NCBI GenBank assembly: GCA_037951105.1
Contig: JBAMJV010004336.1
Span: 62,001-126,000, forward strand
Length of the DNA: 64,000 bases
Source: Echinarachnius parma
Taxonomy: Eukaryota; Echinodermata; Echinoidea; Clypeasteroida; Echinarachniidae
Direction of reading: 5' to 3'
The translations under genes and the position numbers were made by a program. Position 1 is the first letter of the stretch. The number at the start of each line of letters is the position of its first letter. The notes beneath the pieces were generated by a model. That model was given only the letters and a program-made list of their open reading frames with translations, ran no database searches and was not told the origin of the DNA. Positions 19,738 to 33,287 of this stretch are shown one piece after another.

Positions 19738-20500
19738 GTGTGTCACTAGGGAGCAGAGTGTGTCTGGTCTGGTCTACCAGAGAGAATAATGGGATACGAG
19801 GCAAGGGGTACGCTGGGGGCAAGCAAGAGTGTGTGTAGTCTATGAAATGGGGCCCAAAACCACTGAGTATGGGAGATCATGATAATAAGATAGGCGAGAG
19901 GCAAGGAGGAGGAGATGTCTGGTCTACCAGCCAGAATAGAAGATGATAATGTGAGCGGAGGCGAGGAGGACGCTAGGGGCAAGCGATAGGAGTGTGGGTA
20001 GTCTATGAAAGGGGGCCCAGAACCCACTAATGATAATGTGTCCGAGGGGGTGAGAGGCAAGCGAGAGGAGTGTGTCTAGTCTACCAGTCAGAATGGAAGA
20101 TGATAATGTGAGAGGAGGCGAGGATGACGCTAGGGGCAAGCGATAGGAGTGTGGGTAGTCTACGAAATGGGGCCCAGAACCACTAAGGCTAGCATGGGAG
20201 ATCATAATGTGAGAGGGGGTGAGAGGGGGTGAGAGGCAAGCGAGAGGAGTGTGTCTATCTCCCAGTCAGAATGGAAGATGATAATGTGAGAGGAGGCGAG
20301 GTGGACGCTAGGGGCAAGCGATAGGAGTGTGGGTAGTCTATGATATGGGGCCCCAGAACCACTAAGCATGGGAGATCATAATGTGAGAGGGGGTGAGAGG
20401 CAAGCGAGAGGAGTGTGTCTATCTCCCAGTCAGAATGGAAGATGATAATGTGAGAGGAGAGGAGAGGAGAGGCAAGGGAGAGAGGAGTGCGTCTACCAAT
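19738..20500. repeat. Minisatellite, period about 156-178 bp
   Basis: Four to five units marked by GAATGGAAGATGATAATGTG and GGGTAGTCTATGAAATGGGG. Units differ by indels. Open frames on both strands are by-products of the repeats. Confidence 0.85.
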
Positions 20501-22180
20501 GGGAAAGTGAGAAGAGAACAGAGGCAGGCAAGAAAGGAGAGCATCCATGGAGAATGGGAGAGGCGTCGCTCAGACAGGCGCTGGCAATCAAGAGGTTTTG
20601 TTCCCTGCTCAATGCCCCTGGCCACCAATGCTCAAAATGAATTCACTTGACTCTGTTATCACAATCGGACACACTCTCTTCAAAATATTGGTGTATGCAG
20701 CACTTTTAAAAGTCTCTCTCTCTCTCTCTCAATTAATTAGCTCTAATTAATACTAAATAAACACATCACTAAGGATGCATTTTGAACAAAAAATCATTGC
20801 CATTACTTTTCCACCTCTTGTAAACTTTGAAAGGCACATAAAAACAAACATTGATGAAAACAGCTCAATTAGTTCTGTCCTATTCATCCGACATTTCTTT
20901 ATTATCAGAAAGTCAATATGAAACGTCATTTTAACACAATCCATTTATACAGTGCTGTAGCGTGGTTGGACTGATTTGGGGGCACCTTATGATGTATTCT
21001 CTTTTTTCCCCCAAAAAAGTCATCTTATGTTTCCTATTGTTCATTCCAAATTATTGGGCACATGCTCCCAACCCCCAAAGCCCCCCCCCCCCCCCCCCCG
21101 TGCATGTATTCATATTATATAGTTAGTTCACTTTAAAAATTATTCTTATGTACATATCACTGTAATTGAGTGCTTGTCGAGGTTGTTACAGTTGCAAAAA
21201 AAAACATGATTTACAGCATAGAAAATGAAGAAATACTATTGAAATATAAAATGAAAGGGTAACATGTATATTTGCATGATTCAATTAAGTGATTGCAAAA
21301 ATCAAAAATTTAAAAGCCCAAAATGTCTTGATCAACTGAGCCTTGGGCAGACAAAGCCACTGCTTTCACAACTTAACCCGTTCCCTTCAAGATTCTGAAA
21401 TCCCCATAGACTTTGTACATAACCCACCAGGTTCCCCTAAGCAATGGGTTAAAATGGTACAGTTATGTACAATTAAGGCTCCAATGCAATCATATTAAAA
21501 ATGCAATATTTGAGGACTTACAATGTGTATATGGTTCATATTTTCATGGAGTAAATATACCTTATCAATCTTAATATGCACACTCACAGGCTGCCAAGAA
21601 AATGCATAACTCTGGCCTCATTATAATAATATCTAATATATGATCATATTCTATTATTAGACTCTTAGAGTAGAGTTTTCATCGCACCTGAGATAAACAT
21701 GTATATATTGCTTTCCTTCGTGCAGTCAACATGACTCAGAGGATTGCAGCAAGCATGCATGGATTCACTAACTGATGCGCAAGCAAACTAGCCTTCGTTT
21801 CATGTCGCCATTAATAACCCTGCCTCTTACTCCAGGCCTATCAACATGTCTGTATAAACATAGTGTAAGTTCATCAACATTGCATGAATCTCACAACATA
21901 ATAACAATGCATGTAATGTGTGATTTTCCTCAACACAGAACATGATGTTGTGGTTTATCATCGTTATTCGTAATTCAAGTTCAAGCTCAAGTTAAGCTTT
22001 CATTAAATTCATTTCATTCATAAATTTCATTTCATTCAAATTATTCTATTAAAAAAGCTAATTGTGCTTTGGTACATTTCGATTTTCCTCCAGGACCAAG
22101 AGAGAGGTGTCAAAATGCAGTAAACATGCATTATGAGCTCAAATATCACATATATAAACTTTATAACTTTTAATATGTAT
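20501..22180. other. Intron 1 stretch, mostly unique
   Basis: Contains a CT dinucleotide run near 20715, a C homopolymer near 21081-21100 and one short S element (21373-21452). Nothing else recognised. Confidence 0.5.
21373..21452. mobile_element. Short TTAA element family S, copy 3 (type example)
   Basis: 80 bp from TTAA to TTAA with ends TTAACCC and GGGTTAA. The consensus order is AACCCGTTCCCTT, GATTCTGAAATCCCC, ATAGACTTTGTAC, CCACCAGGTTCCC, GCAATGGGTTAA. At least ten copies occur in the window in both orientations, several of exactly 80 bp. Confidence 0.8.
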
Positions 22181-22185
22181 GTTAA

Positions 22186-22272
22186 TCTTTGCACTTTGTA
22201 ACAAATGTACAATTCAGCCTTTGGCTGCCAACCATTTGATGAATAAACTCTTTTCAATTCAATTCAATTCAA
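22186..22272 (+). repeat. Retroelement-like 3' tail with AATTC repeats
   Basis: Unique sequence leading to GATGAATAAACTC and a tandem TTCAA/AATTC run, typical of the 3' end of a LINE or SINE. No coding part is attached. Confidence 0.45.
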
Positions 22273-22629
22273 TATATGATATATCTCACATGATAATAGA
22301 TGGTACCATAGTACTATACACCCTTCCCATTTCTCTTTGTAGTATAAAGGCAAGTTTATCTTTCATCCTCACATTACGAAACATGATATCTGTGTCTGCT
22401 CCTGGACATTAAAGTGCAGTTTCTTTGAAGTGTATGGATAGTCATCATGTTTATTGTCGATTATAGACACGACATGAATCTCACAACATAATAATGAATG
22501 GCACCTTCCTATTTTCTCAGTATAACATTGTACAAGAAATTGTTCATCGTACATGAAACTTCATGCCCTTATCCAAAGTATATATATTTTAAAAATAAAA
22601 CATGGTGTTTCAGAATAAATGTGTTTTGC

Positions 22630-22880
22630 CTCTGGACACGAAGCTAAGTTCTTTGTGTCAGGGTAATCTGTGGCAGTGGATGAGGCCGTGGTGCCGCAGC
22701 GGCCTCCCTATGTGTGAAATCGGGTGTAAAACATCTCAAGCCTGAGTAAATATGTCTTCCTCTACAGTCTGCAGCCTGTCGCCGCCGATGACAACATCAC
22801 ATTAGCACTACGCACAGCCTTGACCTGTGGGCTGATTAATAACCACATACACTCACTCATTTCATTATTGGAAAATGAAC
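22630..22880. other. Non-repetitive, compositionally balanced block in intron 1
   Basis: Contrasts with the surrounding AT-rich repeats: GC-balanced, with no homopolymers, inverted repeats or copies elsewhere in the window. It could be a conserved regulatory element. This is a guess from composition alone. Confidence 0.2.
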
Positions 22881-25280
22881 TTGCTCGCTTGGCAAGTGGC
22901 TATATTTTAGAAAAATATTGGCTACGAGGAGCCACTATTTTATAAGTAAACATACCTTTTACTTTACACGTACAAATTATCATCAGATCAGGGGTTATAC
23001 ATACATTACATGTAGAAACCTCCACAAATCGCTGCATGTTTTACTGTGATGATTCAAGCTCAATCCATTGTGTTTAGGTTTCATCATCATAGCCGCATCA
23101 TGTGTGTCATATCTCAATGGTCTTATATTGGTGTGGAGCTGAGTAAATGAACCCACTCAAACCTCTTTGATGTTGGTATTGCATGAATTCCCCAAAGCCC
23201 TCAGCCTGAGTGTTTTCAGAACCAGTGCTGAATGGGTTTATGATGGTAAACCAAATTGGCAAGCTGAAAATGACGACCCAGCAAGATAATGACCTAAATG
23301 TTTAGAACTTGTCTAACAGTGTTTACAATCTCCCCCTAAATTTCACCGAGATATGGGATGATTCATCTGGCTAATCATTTCTCCATTATATTCAATCAAA
23401 GAAGCGCATGTCTCAGTTTTTGATTCATTATTTGCGGTGATTCGGCAAGCACTAAGGGCTATAGTTTGATATCAGCGATGTACACCATAACCATATCCAG
23501 GGGGCATTTAGTCACTCTACCATGACACATTTATTACACCATATTCATACCAGTGATGAGTTGATGTTCAGTGGTTAGTGGTTACTGAAAAATGAAAACT
23601 ACAACTTGTACAAGTACAACGCTCATCAAGTATTCATAAAAAACATCTACACTTTTATACAAATAAGTTACCTTGCATGTCAGATTTCTTTAAATTTGAT
23701 TCAACCGTCCATTATGCACTCAAATGGAATGGTTTCCTTGTAATTGTCACTAGCATGGTAAAGTGACTTCACAATCCTTTCATGTGGATATAATTCACAT
23801 GCTAGTCTATACTAAAACAAAATATTACAGAACCCTTACATCTGTACATGTACAGACTCCCCCCCCCCCTTTTTTTCCCTCCTTAATTTTCAGCTGTTAA
23901 TAATAATAATATACTTCATTTATATAGCATTTTGTGAGTATTTATTTGCTATGCACTGACTGAATATGTTCCATATGGTTGAACAGGGAAAAAAGTTACT
24001 AATTACCATCCCCTGCTCCTTTGGGAATCAATATTAGATATTTTTTTTAAGGAAATTTTAGTTCTCAAAATGTTTCCCAAAGGCTTACAAAAGGATGGTA
24101 TCCCCTGGCAATCATGTTCGTAAGTTAAGATTACATGTGGTTGTACGCTCTGCATAATTTGTAAATTCTCTGAAGACTAAAACATTGGATGGGAGAAAAT
24201 CATACATATGTCTACAAATAAATAGTATTCCAAAATATATTTGCGACCTGCTGTCTACACATTTAACTCTCAAAAGTACAAAAGCCATAAAAGGTCATAG
24301 AGACTTTCTTTACAGACATTTTTTCCCATGAGGATAATAGGGTAACCAAAGTATAACTCTGAAGAACATCCTGATTTACAAGGTGGCTAGGAGCAAAGAG
24401 CCCTTTTGAAGGTTCATTTGGCATATATTTGCTTGTCAAACGTGGCCCATTCACGTATTTGAAGAGTTCTATTTTGCATCTGCCACCTCCAGTTAGCACT
24501 CATATACTCTCCGTTATTGACAGAGGATCTGCTACCTGGTCGTTGGTATACATCATTTGTAAAGTTTCCCTCAAGAGCCACTGAATGAAACGTAGAGTAG
24601 TAACAGACTCCTGTAAGTGGGATTTGTCCATATTCATGGTGGTCTCGTATTGCCAGGACTGACAGAAACAAGTAAACATCATCCTAGCCAGATAGACGTC
24701 AACAAACAGGAGGTAATACCAGGCTGAGATCCAGAGGAGTGACCACAATCAGAGCTATGCAAACATTGCAAACAGGCCCTGCAGCATGCCCAGACATTGA
24801 CATGTAGTTGCAAACATCCTCCACAAACAACAATCCTACTAAACTGTTTGATGAAGTTCTCCCTGGTCTATATACACTGTCATACAGTATTATTTTGAAG
24901 CTAATGATAACCACTTGGCACCAACTTGATATTGGATGTAATCTTTATTAAATCAATCACACTTAAAAAAATACATCAAATCTTCACACTTGCTCTTCGA
25001 TTCAATTCGTATTAAACAAATCACAAAAACATGCATACATTGTACATATAAAAAGAAAAAAACTTTTATTGTCACTTTGTTTTGAGTTTTGACCACACAT
25101 TTAAAAAAAAAATTTTTGTTGATATTTAGCAAAACATTTTCATGAAATTGAAACAGAAGTCTAGAATGTCATTGATGATTCTCATCAAAACTAATTTGTA
25201 TTAATAAGGGAAACATTAAATCCATCTAGATTGCTGTTTGTGACCAGCAGGAATGCTTTACTTTTTATTTATTACACACG
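22881..25280. other. Intron 1 stretch with little structure
   Basis: Contains a C/T homopolymer at about 23861-23880 and the ACTTCATTTATATAGC repeat near 23922. Several short minus-strand open frames at 24263-24914 overlap in all frames without family similarity. Nothing else supported. Confidence 0.4.
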
Positions 25281-25370
25281 TAACTATGTTCATGATTTGT
25301 TTATTGTATGCTTTATAATTTGTTGAAAATGTGGGAAAGAAATAAATCAAATCAAATCAGATCAAGTGTT
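25281..25370 (+). repeat. Retroelement-like 3' tail with AAATC repeats
   Basis: Ends in AAATAAATC followed by AAATC repeats, like a LINE 3' end. Only the tail is recognisable. Confidence 0.4.
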
Positions 25371-25951
25371 ATTCTGTGAAACATGGAAGCATGGAACGCC
25401 AAATGAAGGCTACAAAATATAATTATAACTATGTTTCGCTTTTAATTGCCAGCATAACTGGGCTAAAGATAGATTTGTAATCCCTACTTCACCAGATCGA
25501 ATCCTAGCAAATCACAGGATTAATTTAAGGTCATGTGTGTGTGTTTTACTTTGTGGAACATCACAACTTTAATCCATGTATTACTTCCTGTGTTGAGAGT
25601 GTAATCACAGAGTGCTTAGCTACAACTCACTGCCAATCATTACAGGCATCATTTGCTAATTTGTTACTACCTCAGATGTCCTAAATGAAAGATTTGTTTG
25701 AGCCAAGCCCAGAGCAAAACATAATGACAAACCCCCATTTCTTTTTAAAAATATCCTCCCAATAGCATGCCAAATTCAAACGGAATCAATTTACATCCCA
25801 TAATTTCCCTTAAACAATTCATTGATCTGTGACTGTGGTAAAAAGTAACTGTCATAAAAAAAACTATGCTAAAAGGTGTGAGACGTTTACACTGAGGTAC
25901 AGACAGTCAAAGCTTTCAAATGGCTGTGATTTGCAATAGAGTGGTGAAGTG

Positions 25952-26323
25952 TGACGTCATCAAAAATCTATTTTTAGATTTTTCAAATTTGAACTTCATT
26001 TTCCGAAAGAGCATACAAAATTATGTCCAAATACCGAAAATCAATTGAATATGTTAAGTAATAATGTATTGGCTGTGATATGCCCATCCGAATGAAATTT
26101 ATTTCAATAGGCAAGCAGTGTTAAATGCTCTGGTTCATAAAGTTATGAACCAGAGCACTATAACACTGATTTCCTATTGACAAAAAATGAATTTGGATGG
26201 GCATATCTCAGCCAATACTTAACATATTCAATTGATTTTCGGTATTTGGACATAATTTGATATGCTCTTTCGGAAAATGAAGTTCAAATTTGAAAAATCT
26301 AAAAATAGATTTGTATGACGTCA
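25952..26323. mobile_element. Foldback element E: 372-bp near-perfect palindrome
   Basis: Two arms of about 185 bp are inverted copies around a centre near 26138 (GCTCTGGTTCAT, short spacer, ATGAACCAGAGC). Each tip is TGACGTCA, a CREB/ATF-type octamer. A single arm of the same family is at 38275-38480. Confidence 0.9.
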
Positions 26324-26579
26324 TAGCTTCTGTACTCTACACTAGCAAGATTTGAGATAAATAATCAAGCCTCATACTATTTTATTACAAAATCATTTAC
26401 AAATAGCACCTAAATACTAAAGCCAAATCAAAACATATCCATGTACAAAAATAGTTTGTAATGAGAATACATCGAAAGTGCTTATATATAATTATTATTC
26501 TGAAATCTGAATGCAAACATAAACAACCATCTTCAAATCCAATTGTTTTTCTTTCTCTAACTTGTTCTCTAAATATTTT

Positions 26580-26970
26580 GGAGCTGCATTAATCCTGTAT
26601 ATAATTTAGTAAACATGCTGATCTTGAATGATCAGTGAATCAGACGAACACAACCCATGTTCTCTACTGTGTATCAAACTTCAAAAGTCATTAAATTATG
26701 AATATTTATAACAACTCCCCACTGCGTATGACTCAGTAATCTGTACAAGGAATCAATGAAGCTGAATTTTGAGCAATACTTTGGGTTAATAAACCATAAA
26801 TCGGGGCTGGAGGCAAAAGGGGGAGTCATTTCATTAGTGGGCTTTGTTGAATAAATAGGATATCAGGGTCGCTCAGCCTACAGAGTGCACGCAACAATGC
26901 AGGCTTGATTGAATCATTGAAGGCTGTGGGCAAGGCGACACACAGTAAACACTTCTTGCCATTTCTCACT
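26580..26970. other. Non-repetitive block with AP-1-like site in intron 1
   Basis: Repeat-free, with a TGACTCA heptamer at 26729-26735. It could be an intronic enhancer, but one heptamer is weak evidence. Confidence 0.2.
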
Positions 26971-27437
26971 TAATGTCTTCAAGTTTATTTTCTTTTGCGC
27001 ACAAATAGTTCCATTTAATTCAAATGTTATTCAAACGGTTGGGATCCGTTCTAAACGAAATAAAGAATACAATAGAACATGTTCCCAGACTGGCTCGTCA
27101 GAAGGCGCCTTTTATCTAACTTTTGCATTTTTATGACAAATTTCTTTTTCATTTGATCTACAGGAAGGATGACTGTTAAAGTATTATGAATTCAATGCAC
27201 AACTGCACAACAAAATATGTTATAATAAATATAAATGATGAACGTTCATAAATGCCAGTATTCAACATTAATACATGACACTAAAAATTGTATCATTATT
27301 TAATTCAATAAAAACAACTTGGACACAATTGCAGAGTAAATCAAAATGCTTCACTTCAGTCCTGTGTACATGTACTTCTGTTCTGAATTTGGCTTTAAAC
27401 TAGTAAACATGAGTAGGCTACTGAACCACAGTTAAGA

Positions 27438-27826
27438 TTAAAGGGATCTAGTAACTTTGTTGACATGGGCAAAAAGTGATGAGTGGTTGATACAATGAAC
27501 ATATTGTTGTTATCTGATATGTCCACTGGGTGTTGTGTGAACATTTCAAGTTAAATGGACGTTATATGGCCGAGTAATGAGCAAAAAGGCAAAGTGATAT
27601 TCACTAACTCATTGCACTGACTTTGTACACGGTTACGACTATCCAGTGGATATTTTAACATCTGAACACTTCAATCGTAAATATCTTTTTTAACGAAAAG
27701 CAAATTTGAAAAACTGAAACCTGTCCCATGCTTCTATCGTTAATACAAATACAGCAAGATATGAGGGAACTGCTAGAATTCCAACTGGATTTTGAGGATT
27801 TGGACAATGTTACTAGATCCCTTTAA
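27438..27826 (+). mobile_element. MITE family B, copy 2 (full length)
   Basis: TTAA-flanked; ends AGGGATCTAGTAAC and its inverse GTTACTAGATCCCT. 389 bp. Confidence 0.9.
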
Positions 27827-28387
27827 GTCAAAACTCCTGCACAAAAACATGGGACCTTTCTAACGCAAAATTACCTTTTGACGTTAGCATATAAAGAGGG
27901 CAAATGGTGTAGGAGGGGATTAACAATACCAATAGCATTTCCTGTGTGTTTCCGCAAGTCAATGTTGTTATTTTCATTCAAATAATTTTGTTTTTCATTG
28001 TATGCCTATAGATGCATATTCTGTCTTGTGGGGTTTTAGTCTTCCAAACCTTAGAACTTCATCTTGATTGTCGCCATAATGGAAATAATTATAATAGAGT
28101 ATACTTTTGTCCTGTTCCATTGAGCTATTACGTGTATAAAGGGTAAAATCTTGTCTTGGCATTAAATGTTCTGCCATGATGAGGTGCATCAGCGTCATCA
28201 GAGTCATCCAATAGTTCAACTTATAACCGGGTTGAATGCAGCAAGATTCAAGTCTTGCAGAATGATTCACGCAGCCACTAGGCTGGGCATTTAACCCATC
28301 ATCTTTATATTGAAAAACACGACCAAACCAATCATCTACAGTGTATTAAACCTTTAAGTGCATTGAGTGCCAATTGACAAAGATGTC

Positions 28388-28620
28388 CATGTGATGACAC
28401 ACGCAGTACCCCGGAGTGCCGTTGTACCCCGGAGTACCGTTGTACCCCGGTATCCCGCGTTGTGTAGCGCCATCTTGCGTCCAACCGTACCGCAGCTATT
28501 GCAATTGTGCATGCAGTGCAGCGCGCGATTGTATGCACACTATACCCACAGTACAGCCCTAAAAATTAAATAAATAATTAAACAAAATGGCGGATTTTCG
28601 TCTGGTACCCCGTCCCCAGG
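28388..28620. repeat. Short direct repeats of CCCCGGAGTACCGTTGTA type
   Basis: Three units near 28406-28455 of about 22 bp, followed by CpG-bearing sequence. A GGTACC-rich segment recurs near 28602-28626. Possibly the edge of an unrecognised element. Confidence 0.5.
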
Positions 28621-28696
28621 GTACCGTTTATGTCATCATGTATACTTATAACAAATAGGGATTTCCATCATTTCCTTATAAAGCTTTTTTATTCTC

Positions 28697-29085
28697 TTAA
28701 AGGGATCTATTAACTTTGTTGACATGTGCAAAAAAGTGATGAATGGTTGATACAATGTATATTGTTGTTATCTGATATGTCTACTGAGTATTGTGTGAAC
28801 ATTGCAAGTTAAATGGACGTTATATGGCCGAGTAATGAGCAAAAATGCAAAGTGATGTTCACCAACTCATTGCACTGACTCTGTACACGGTTTCGACGAT
28901 CCAGTGGATAGTTTTAACATCTGAACACTTAAATCGTAAATATCTTTTTAACGAAAGGGAAATTTAAACAAACGAAACCTGTCCCATGCTTTTTTGGTTA
29001 ATTACGAACACAACAAGGTATGAGAGAACCGCTTGAATTACAATTAGATTTTGAGGATTTGGACAATGTTACTAAGTCCCTTTAA
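28697..29085 (+). mobile_element. MITE family B, copy 3 (full length)
   Basis: TTAA-flanked, ends AGGGATCTATTAAC and GTTACTAAGTCCCT. 389 bp, the same length as copy 2. Confidence 0.9.
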
Positions 29086-32000
29086 TGATTGGATACTAAA
29101 TAAATATAATGCACTACTTGTGAGTCATTTCACATTTCTAAATGAAAGTGGTAAAGTGTTATGTGCATTTCAAGCAAGAATCTGGATTCAAAGTTCAAAC
29201 TAAATTGGGATTTAAAAACTTGGCACGGAAAGGGTTCAAACAATAGACTGACTCTCACCTGGACCCCTCCTCCTTCTCCTCCTTTGCTGCTGCTGCTGCT
29301 GCTTAGCACAAAACTCACAAATCACCATGGTGATCAATAGGAACAATCCTCATATACATAAACATAAAATATGTCAAAGATAAAATCTGCACACCCTGTT
29401 AACTTCAACTTCTTCAATAAATCAATAGTGACAATCCAGTGCTTAATATGAAGACATTAATTCCTTTCAATGTCTTTGGGTCAAATATCTCCTTGGGTAT
29501 ACATGCGCTCTATGACTGTTTCTCCACTTGAAAAGTTATAAGCCTTTTAATATCCAAAGATGTGAGCAGATTCAACTCACACAACCTGCTTGCGATATGT
29601 CCAGACATTCAAAATTGGATGTTACATTTCAATAACACAAATCTCCAGCAGATAAATTCCTTTGACAGCACTCAAATTGAACAATACTTAGCGATAAAAG
29701 TGACTTGCAATCATAATCAGGTATCAAAGCTGGTTAGAATAGAAGCTCTGCAGAGTGCAGTCTGCACTTCTACTTTACTGACTACTATGTTGTATCGTAT
29801 CGATCAGCTTCATGTACTGCATTGTCTGCACATTGATGATACATTGCATATGACAAGAAGCTGGTAAAGCAGTTTGATCTGTAGACCCTGATAACTCTGC
29901 GAAGAAGAAGAAGAGTATAAATAATCCCAAGCCAGGCCTCCCTCATAATCATGGATAAACAATGGCATGAAGCCTCGCTGATAAAATGCAACACGACCGA
30001 GTGCCAACTAACGCAGGAGTGCTCCAAGCGAACTATCTATGATTCCCTACGATGCTCATCTGTCTGTGCATGTGTGTATATGAGTGTGTACACAGACAAG
30101 TTGTTTATCAAATCAACTCCTTGATCAAATCAAGTCATAAAAGTGGAGTTGCCACATAAAAATATCACCTTATTGAGCGGCCTTCTAAAGTAACAGAAGG
30201 TAGAACTTGGTGAACCTATTAGTATTAGATGTAGGTACACCGCTTTTCTCTTTGTTTGTCTTTGCCCTAGAGCTACAAATCAGATCCTTTTGAGTGAAGT
30301 AATGAACGGCAGAGCTGAGTGGAGCCTTGGATTGGGTTCCCTATCAAGCCCCTCCCCCTCGCACCAGTCTGTCTCCACTGTGTAGGCGCAGGCTCCAACC
30401 ACTGCTTAAAGCGAAGAAACAACTTTGCGGATATCCGAAACAAAAATAACAAAACAGGTCTCTTTTATGCCACCTTACATGGCCCTTGGTAAAAGAGAAA
30501 TGCAATGCTTTTAAAAACAGTACTTTTCAACAATGCGGTTTACACAGGAAAATAAAGACAACAACATAGGCTCTCAGAAGTTTTCTGACAATGCATTTGC
30601 CGTTTTGGGAAGAGTGAAATAAAATGGTTTTCAGGCACACAAGGTTTTCAGGCACACCGTTTCATGTACTGTATGTCTATGAATCCTTTTGTTAATTTCC
30701 AGGGAGAACAGCATTTGTTTGACTTCAGCATACATACAAATTACAAAAAATACAGGAAAATAAATCAAATTATTTACAATTGGTTCTATGTTCCTAGAAA
30801 ACCCATGTTTATCTGTTCATGGTTTATATTTAGGTGTCTTACAGTTTGCAATAAGTACAAACATGAACAATAAAAGCAGAGAGAAACATGAACTGTAACC
30901 TACTTTTAGAATATGTAGTTGGTCATATCTCTCCTTGATATTATTAGTAGGATTTTATAAGCAATGCGCATGAGTGGGCAGATTGGGAATTCACTACATT
31001 ATTACATATTTGGCAGATAAACAAAAACTTGTCTTTTTGCAGTTGTTTGTATAGATTATAAAAACAAAACAATTATGACAATATTAATAAACAAAAGTTA
31101 GGTCAACATGTAAAGTCTATCAAGAATTATTGTTTTAATCCCCACTGATAGTTACATAAACCTTTACTTTATAATGTTAAAGAAAATAAATATCGTAAGC
31201 GCATATCATATTTTTGTTTTGAAACGGAATGGGAATAAATGTTGTTTCCTTGGCCAAATATCCTCATGGACCAAAGCCAATCTTTAAAGGAAAAGTTTTG
31301 TTTGGTTTAAGTGTGATTTAATTGAAAATAAAAGTTATCAGTCACTCATACTTACATGATAGAGAAAATCTTAATGGCTACTTCACGATGACATTTTTTT
31401 TTAATAGCAGCTATTAGAAACACTATTTAGACACAGAAGATTATACCCATTTTACCCCAAAAATTGTAAATGTGTTTTAAAAACATTTAATAGAAAATAA
31501 AATCAGAATCAATTTGAAAGCAACTTGATTATATTTTAATGAATATAGATTTTTAATGATCAGTTTAACATTATCCACACTTTATTTAAATTACATATTT
31601 CTGTTGTTTCTTTAATTTCCATTTTTGATCAAAAGTTTATTTTGTATATAAAATCATGTTTTATTTTTTAAATATTACATCTAAAAAAATTACAAAAAAT
31701 TATTCCTTGAAAGGCCCTCCAATCAAAAACTGTACTATCCCTTTAACAATAAAATAAAACACAATTAACCTTTATACCAAAGAATGTATTAGTTCATCTG
31801 TATTATTAAGTTTTAGTAATAGTAGGCCTAGACTGGTGTGACCACTAGCAGACTAAACACACAAGTCTCTCTGGCCAATGTGTCTATGCTATATCTATAT
31901 CTAACCCTTGACTGGAATAAGTAATAACTCTTTGGTCAGGGAAATATAGGCCACTGTCGCCAGCCAGCCTTGTTGATGGACTGGAATTAATGACAAACAC

Positions 32001-32201
32001 AACCTTAGCAATAAAGTGATGGAAAAATAAGTGTCAAATATATGTCACAAATTATTCTTCTTTGTTGCTGAACTAGGGCCTACATTTATAGGCTTATTTT
32101 GAGTCTGCAAGTAAATTAGCCCTCATAATGTAACAAAAAACTGCCACAGATAATCAATAAGCCCCTGGATATGTAATGTACATGTAGGTTTAGGGGGCAA
32201 C
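29086..32201. other. Intron 1 stretch without recognisable gene
   Basis: Holds a CTG microsatellite at about 29286-29303. Otherwise AT-rich unique sequence with short frames lacking similarity. Confidence 0.5.
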
Positions 32202-32215
32202 ATGAATTCAGTACA

Positions 32216-32520
32216 CCGAGCATGGTGGCTTAGCGGTTAGAGTGTCCGCCTCATGCACGGGAGTCGGGAGGTCCCGGGTTCGAGCCCAGACCGGCTCATA
32301 CCAAAGACTTTAAAAATGGTACCTCCTGCCTTCTAGCCAGACACTTGGCATTTATAGAATGGAGAAGGGAAAGTTAATCACACGAGTTACCAGAGGACTG
32401 GCCCCCTTCTGTAACTTTCGCTACATTTAGTAGACATGTGGCCTAAATGTAGGGCTAATGAAACGGAGATAGGCGCCGCCTTATGTGCCCATTGGTACGG
32501 GAAAGACTTTAACTTAACTT
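32216..32520 (+). mobile_element. tRNA-derived SINE family T, full length with 14-bp target duplication
   Basis: Starts with a tRNA-like head containing A-box TTAGCGGTTAGAGTG and B-box GGTTCGAGCCC, then a tRNA-unrelated body and an ACTTTAACTTAACTT end. ATGAATTCAGTACA flanks it exactly at 32202-32215 and 32521-32534, as expected of LINE-mediated insertion. The clean duplication implies a fairly recent insertion. It is not a functional tRNA gene, since the 3' half does not close a cloverleaf. Confidence 0.93.
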
Positions 32521-32534
32521 ATGAATTCAGTACA

Positions 32535-33285
32535 TTTCACAAGGTACAAGAAGAAGTGAAAACTATCACAACTTGTTTCACTTTAGTTATTATATTTTGT
32601 AAACAAATGTTATTTTGTATTTATGTTGTATCATAATTATTATGTTACATTATTAGGATTTGTACATGTATTTTGTGAAAATTAATGAGAACAATAAACT
32701 CAAACTCAAACTCAAACAAAAGATGAATCTAGGAACATTTTGTCCCCCTTTTTTTTTAAACAATCTTCAATTCCAAAGTTCAATAATCTCAGAATGTTCA
32801 GTTATAAACTGCAAAACAATTACTGTCCCTTTATTTTAACACGATCAGGCTAGAATTGTAGCCCTTCGATCCCCTGCAAGAAAAAATAAAAGTAGAATTG
32901 ATTTCTTCTCATGATAGGCACTTATGTTGTACATGTAGCTGCTAGCTATGAGGCCAGGGCAAGCAAGGAATTGACCTTACACTTTTATCTCCCATTTTCA
33001 AGGACGAGTTTAGCTCAAGTGTTGAATTCTACATATTTTTTTTTTTTACTATGCATAAAAATGTCAGGAGCCATACACGTATCTGCACATGACTCAGGAG
33101 TTGCAGATGATTTGATTTTGTTATAAATAACATCAAATTTTATGTTGGTTTCTTCCATAAACATGTCAAATATATCTGCTATTTAACCTACTGCAGATGG
33201 ATTTGATTTTGTTATAAACAACAGTGAATCCTATATTTTGGTTTCTACAATTAAAAATGTCAGGCATCATAATATTATGTACGTT
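32535..33285. other. Intron 1 stretch with a retroelement-like tail
   Basis: Near 32695-32720 a CAAACT repeat follows AACAATAAACT, like a LINE 3' end. Otherwise AT-rich. Confidence 0.4.
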
Positions 33286-33287
33286 TA

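Noticed and set aside
19571-20750. Serine/proline-rich frames
   Set aside because: They follow the minisatellite periods and disappear outside it.
24263-24914. Cluster of overlapping minus-strand open frames
   Set aside because: Each is short, they overlap in different frames, and none shows a domain or splice signals.
28587-28640. Gene start at an ATGGCGGATTTTCG with good context
   Set aside because: The frame closes soon, sits beside repeated GTACCCC motifs, and has no splice donor or similarity that I can support.
32216-32290. A tRNA gene
   Set aside because: A and B boxes are present, but the 3' half does not form a cloverleaf and the unit has a SINE body and target duplication.
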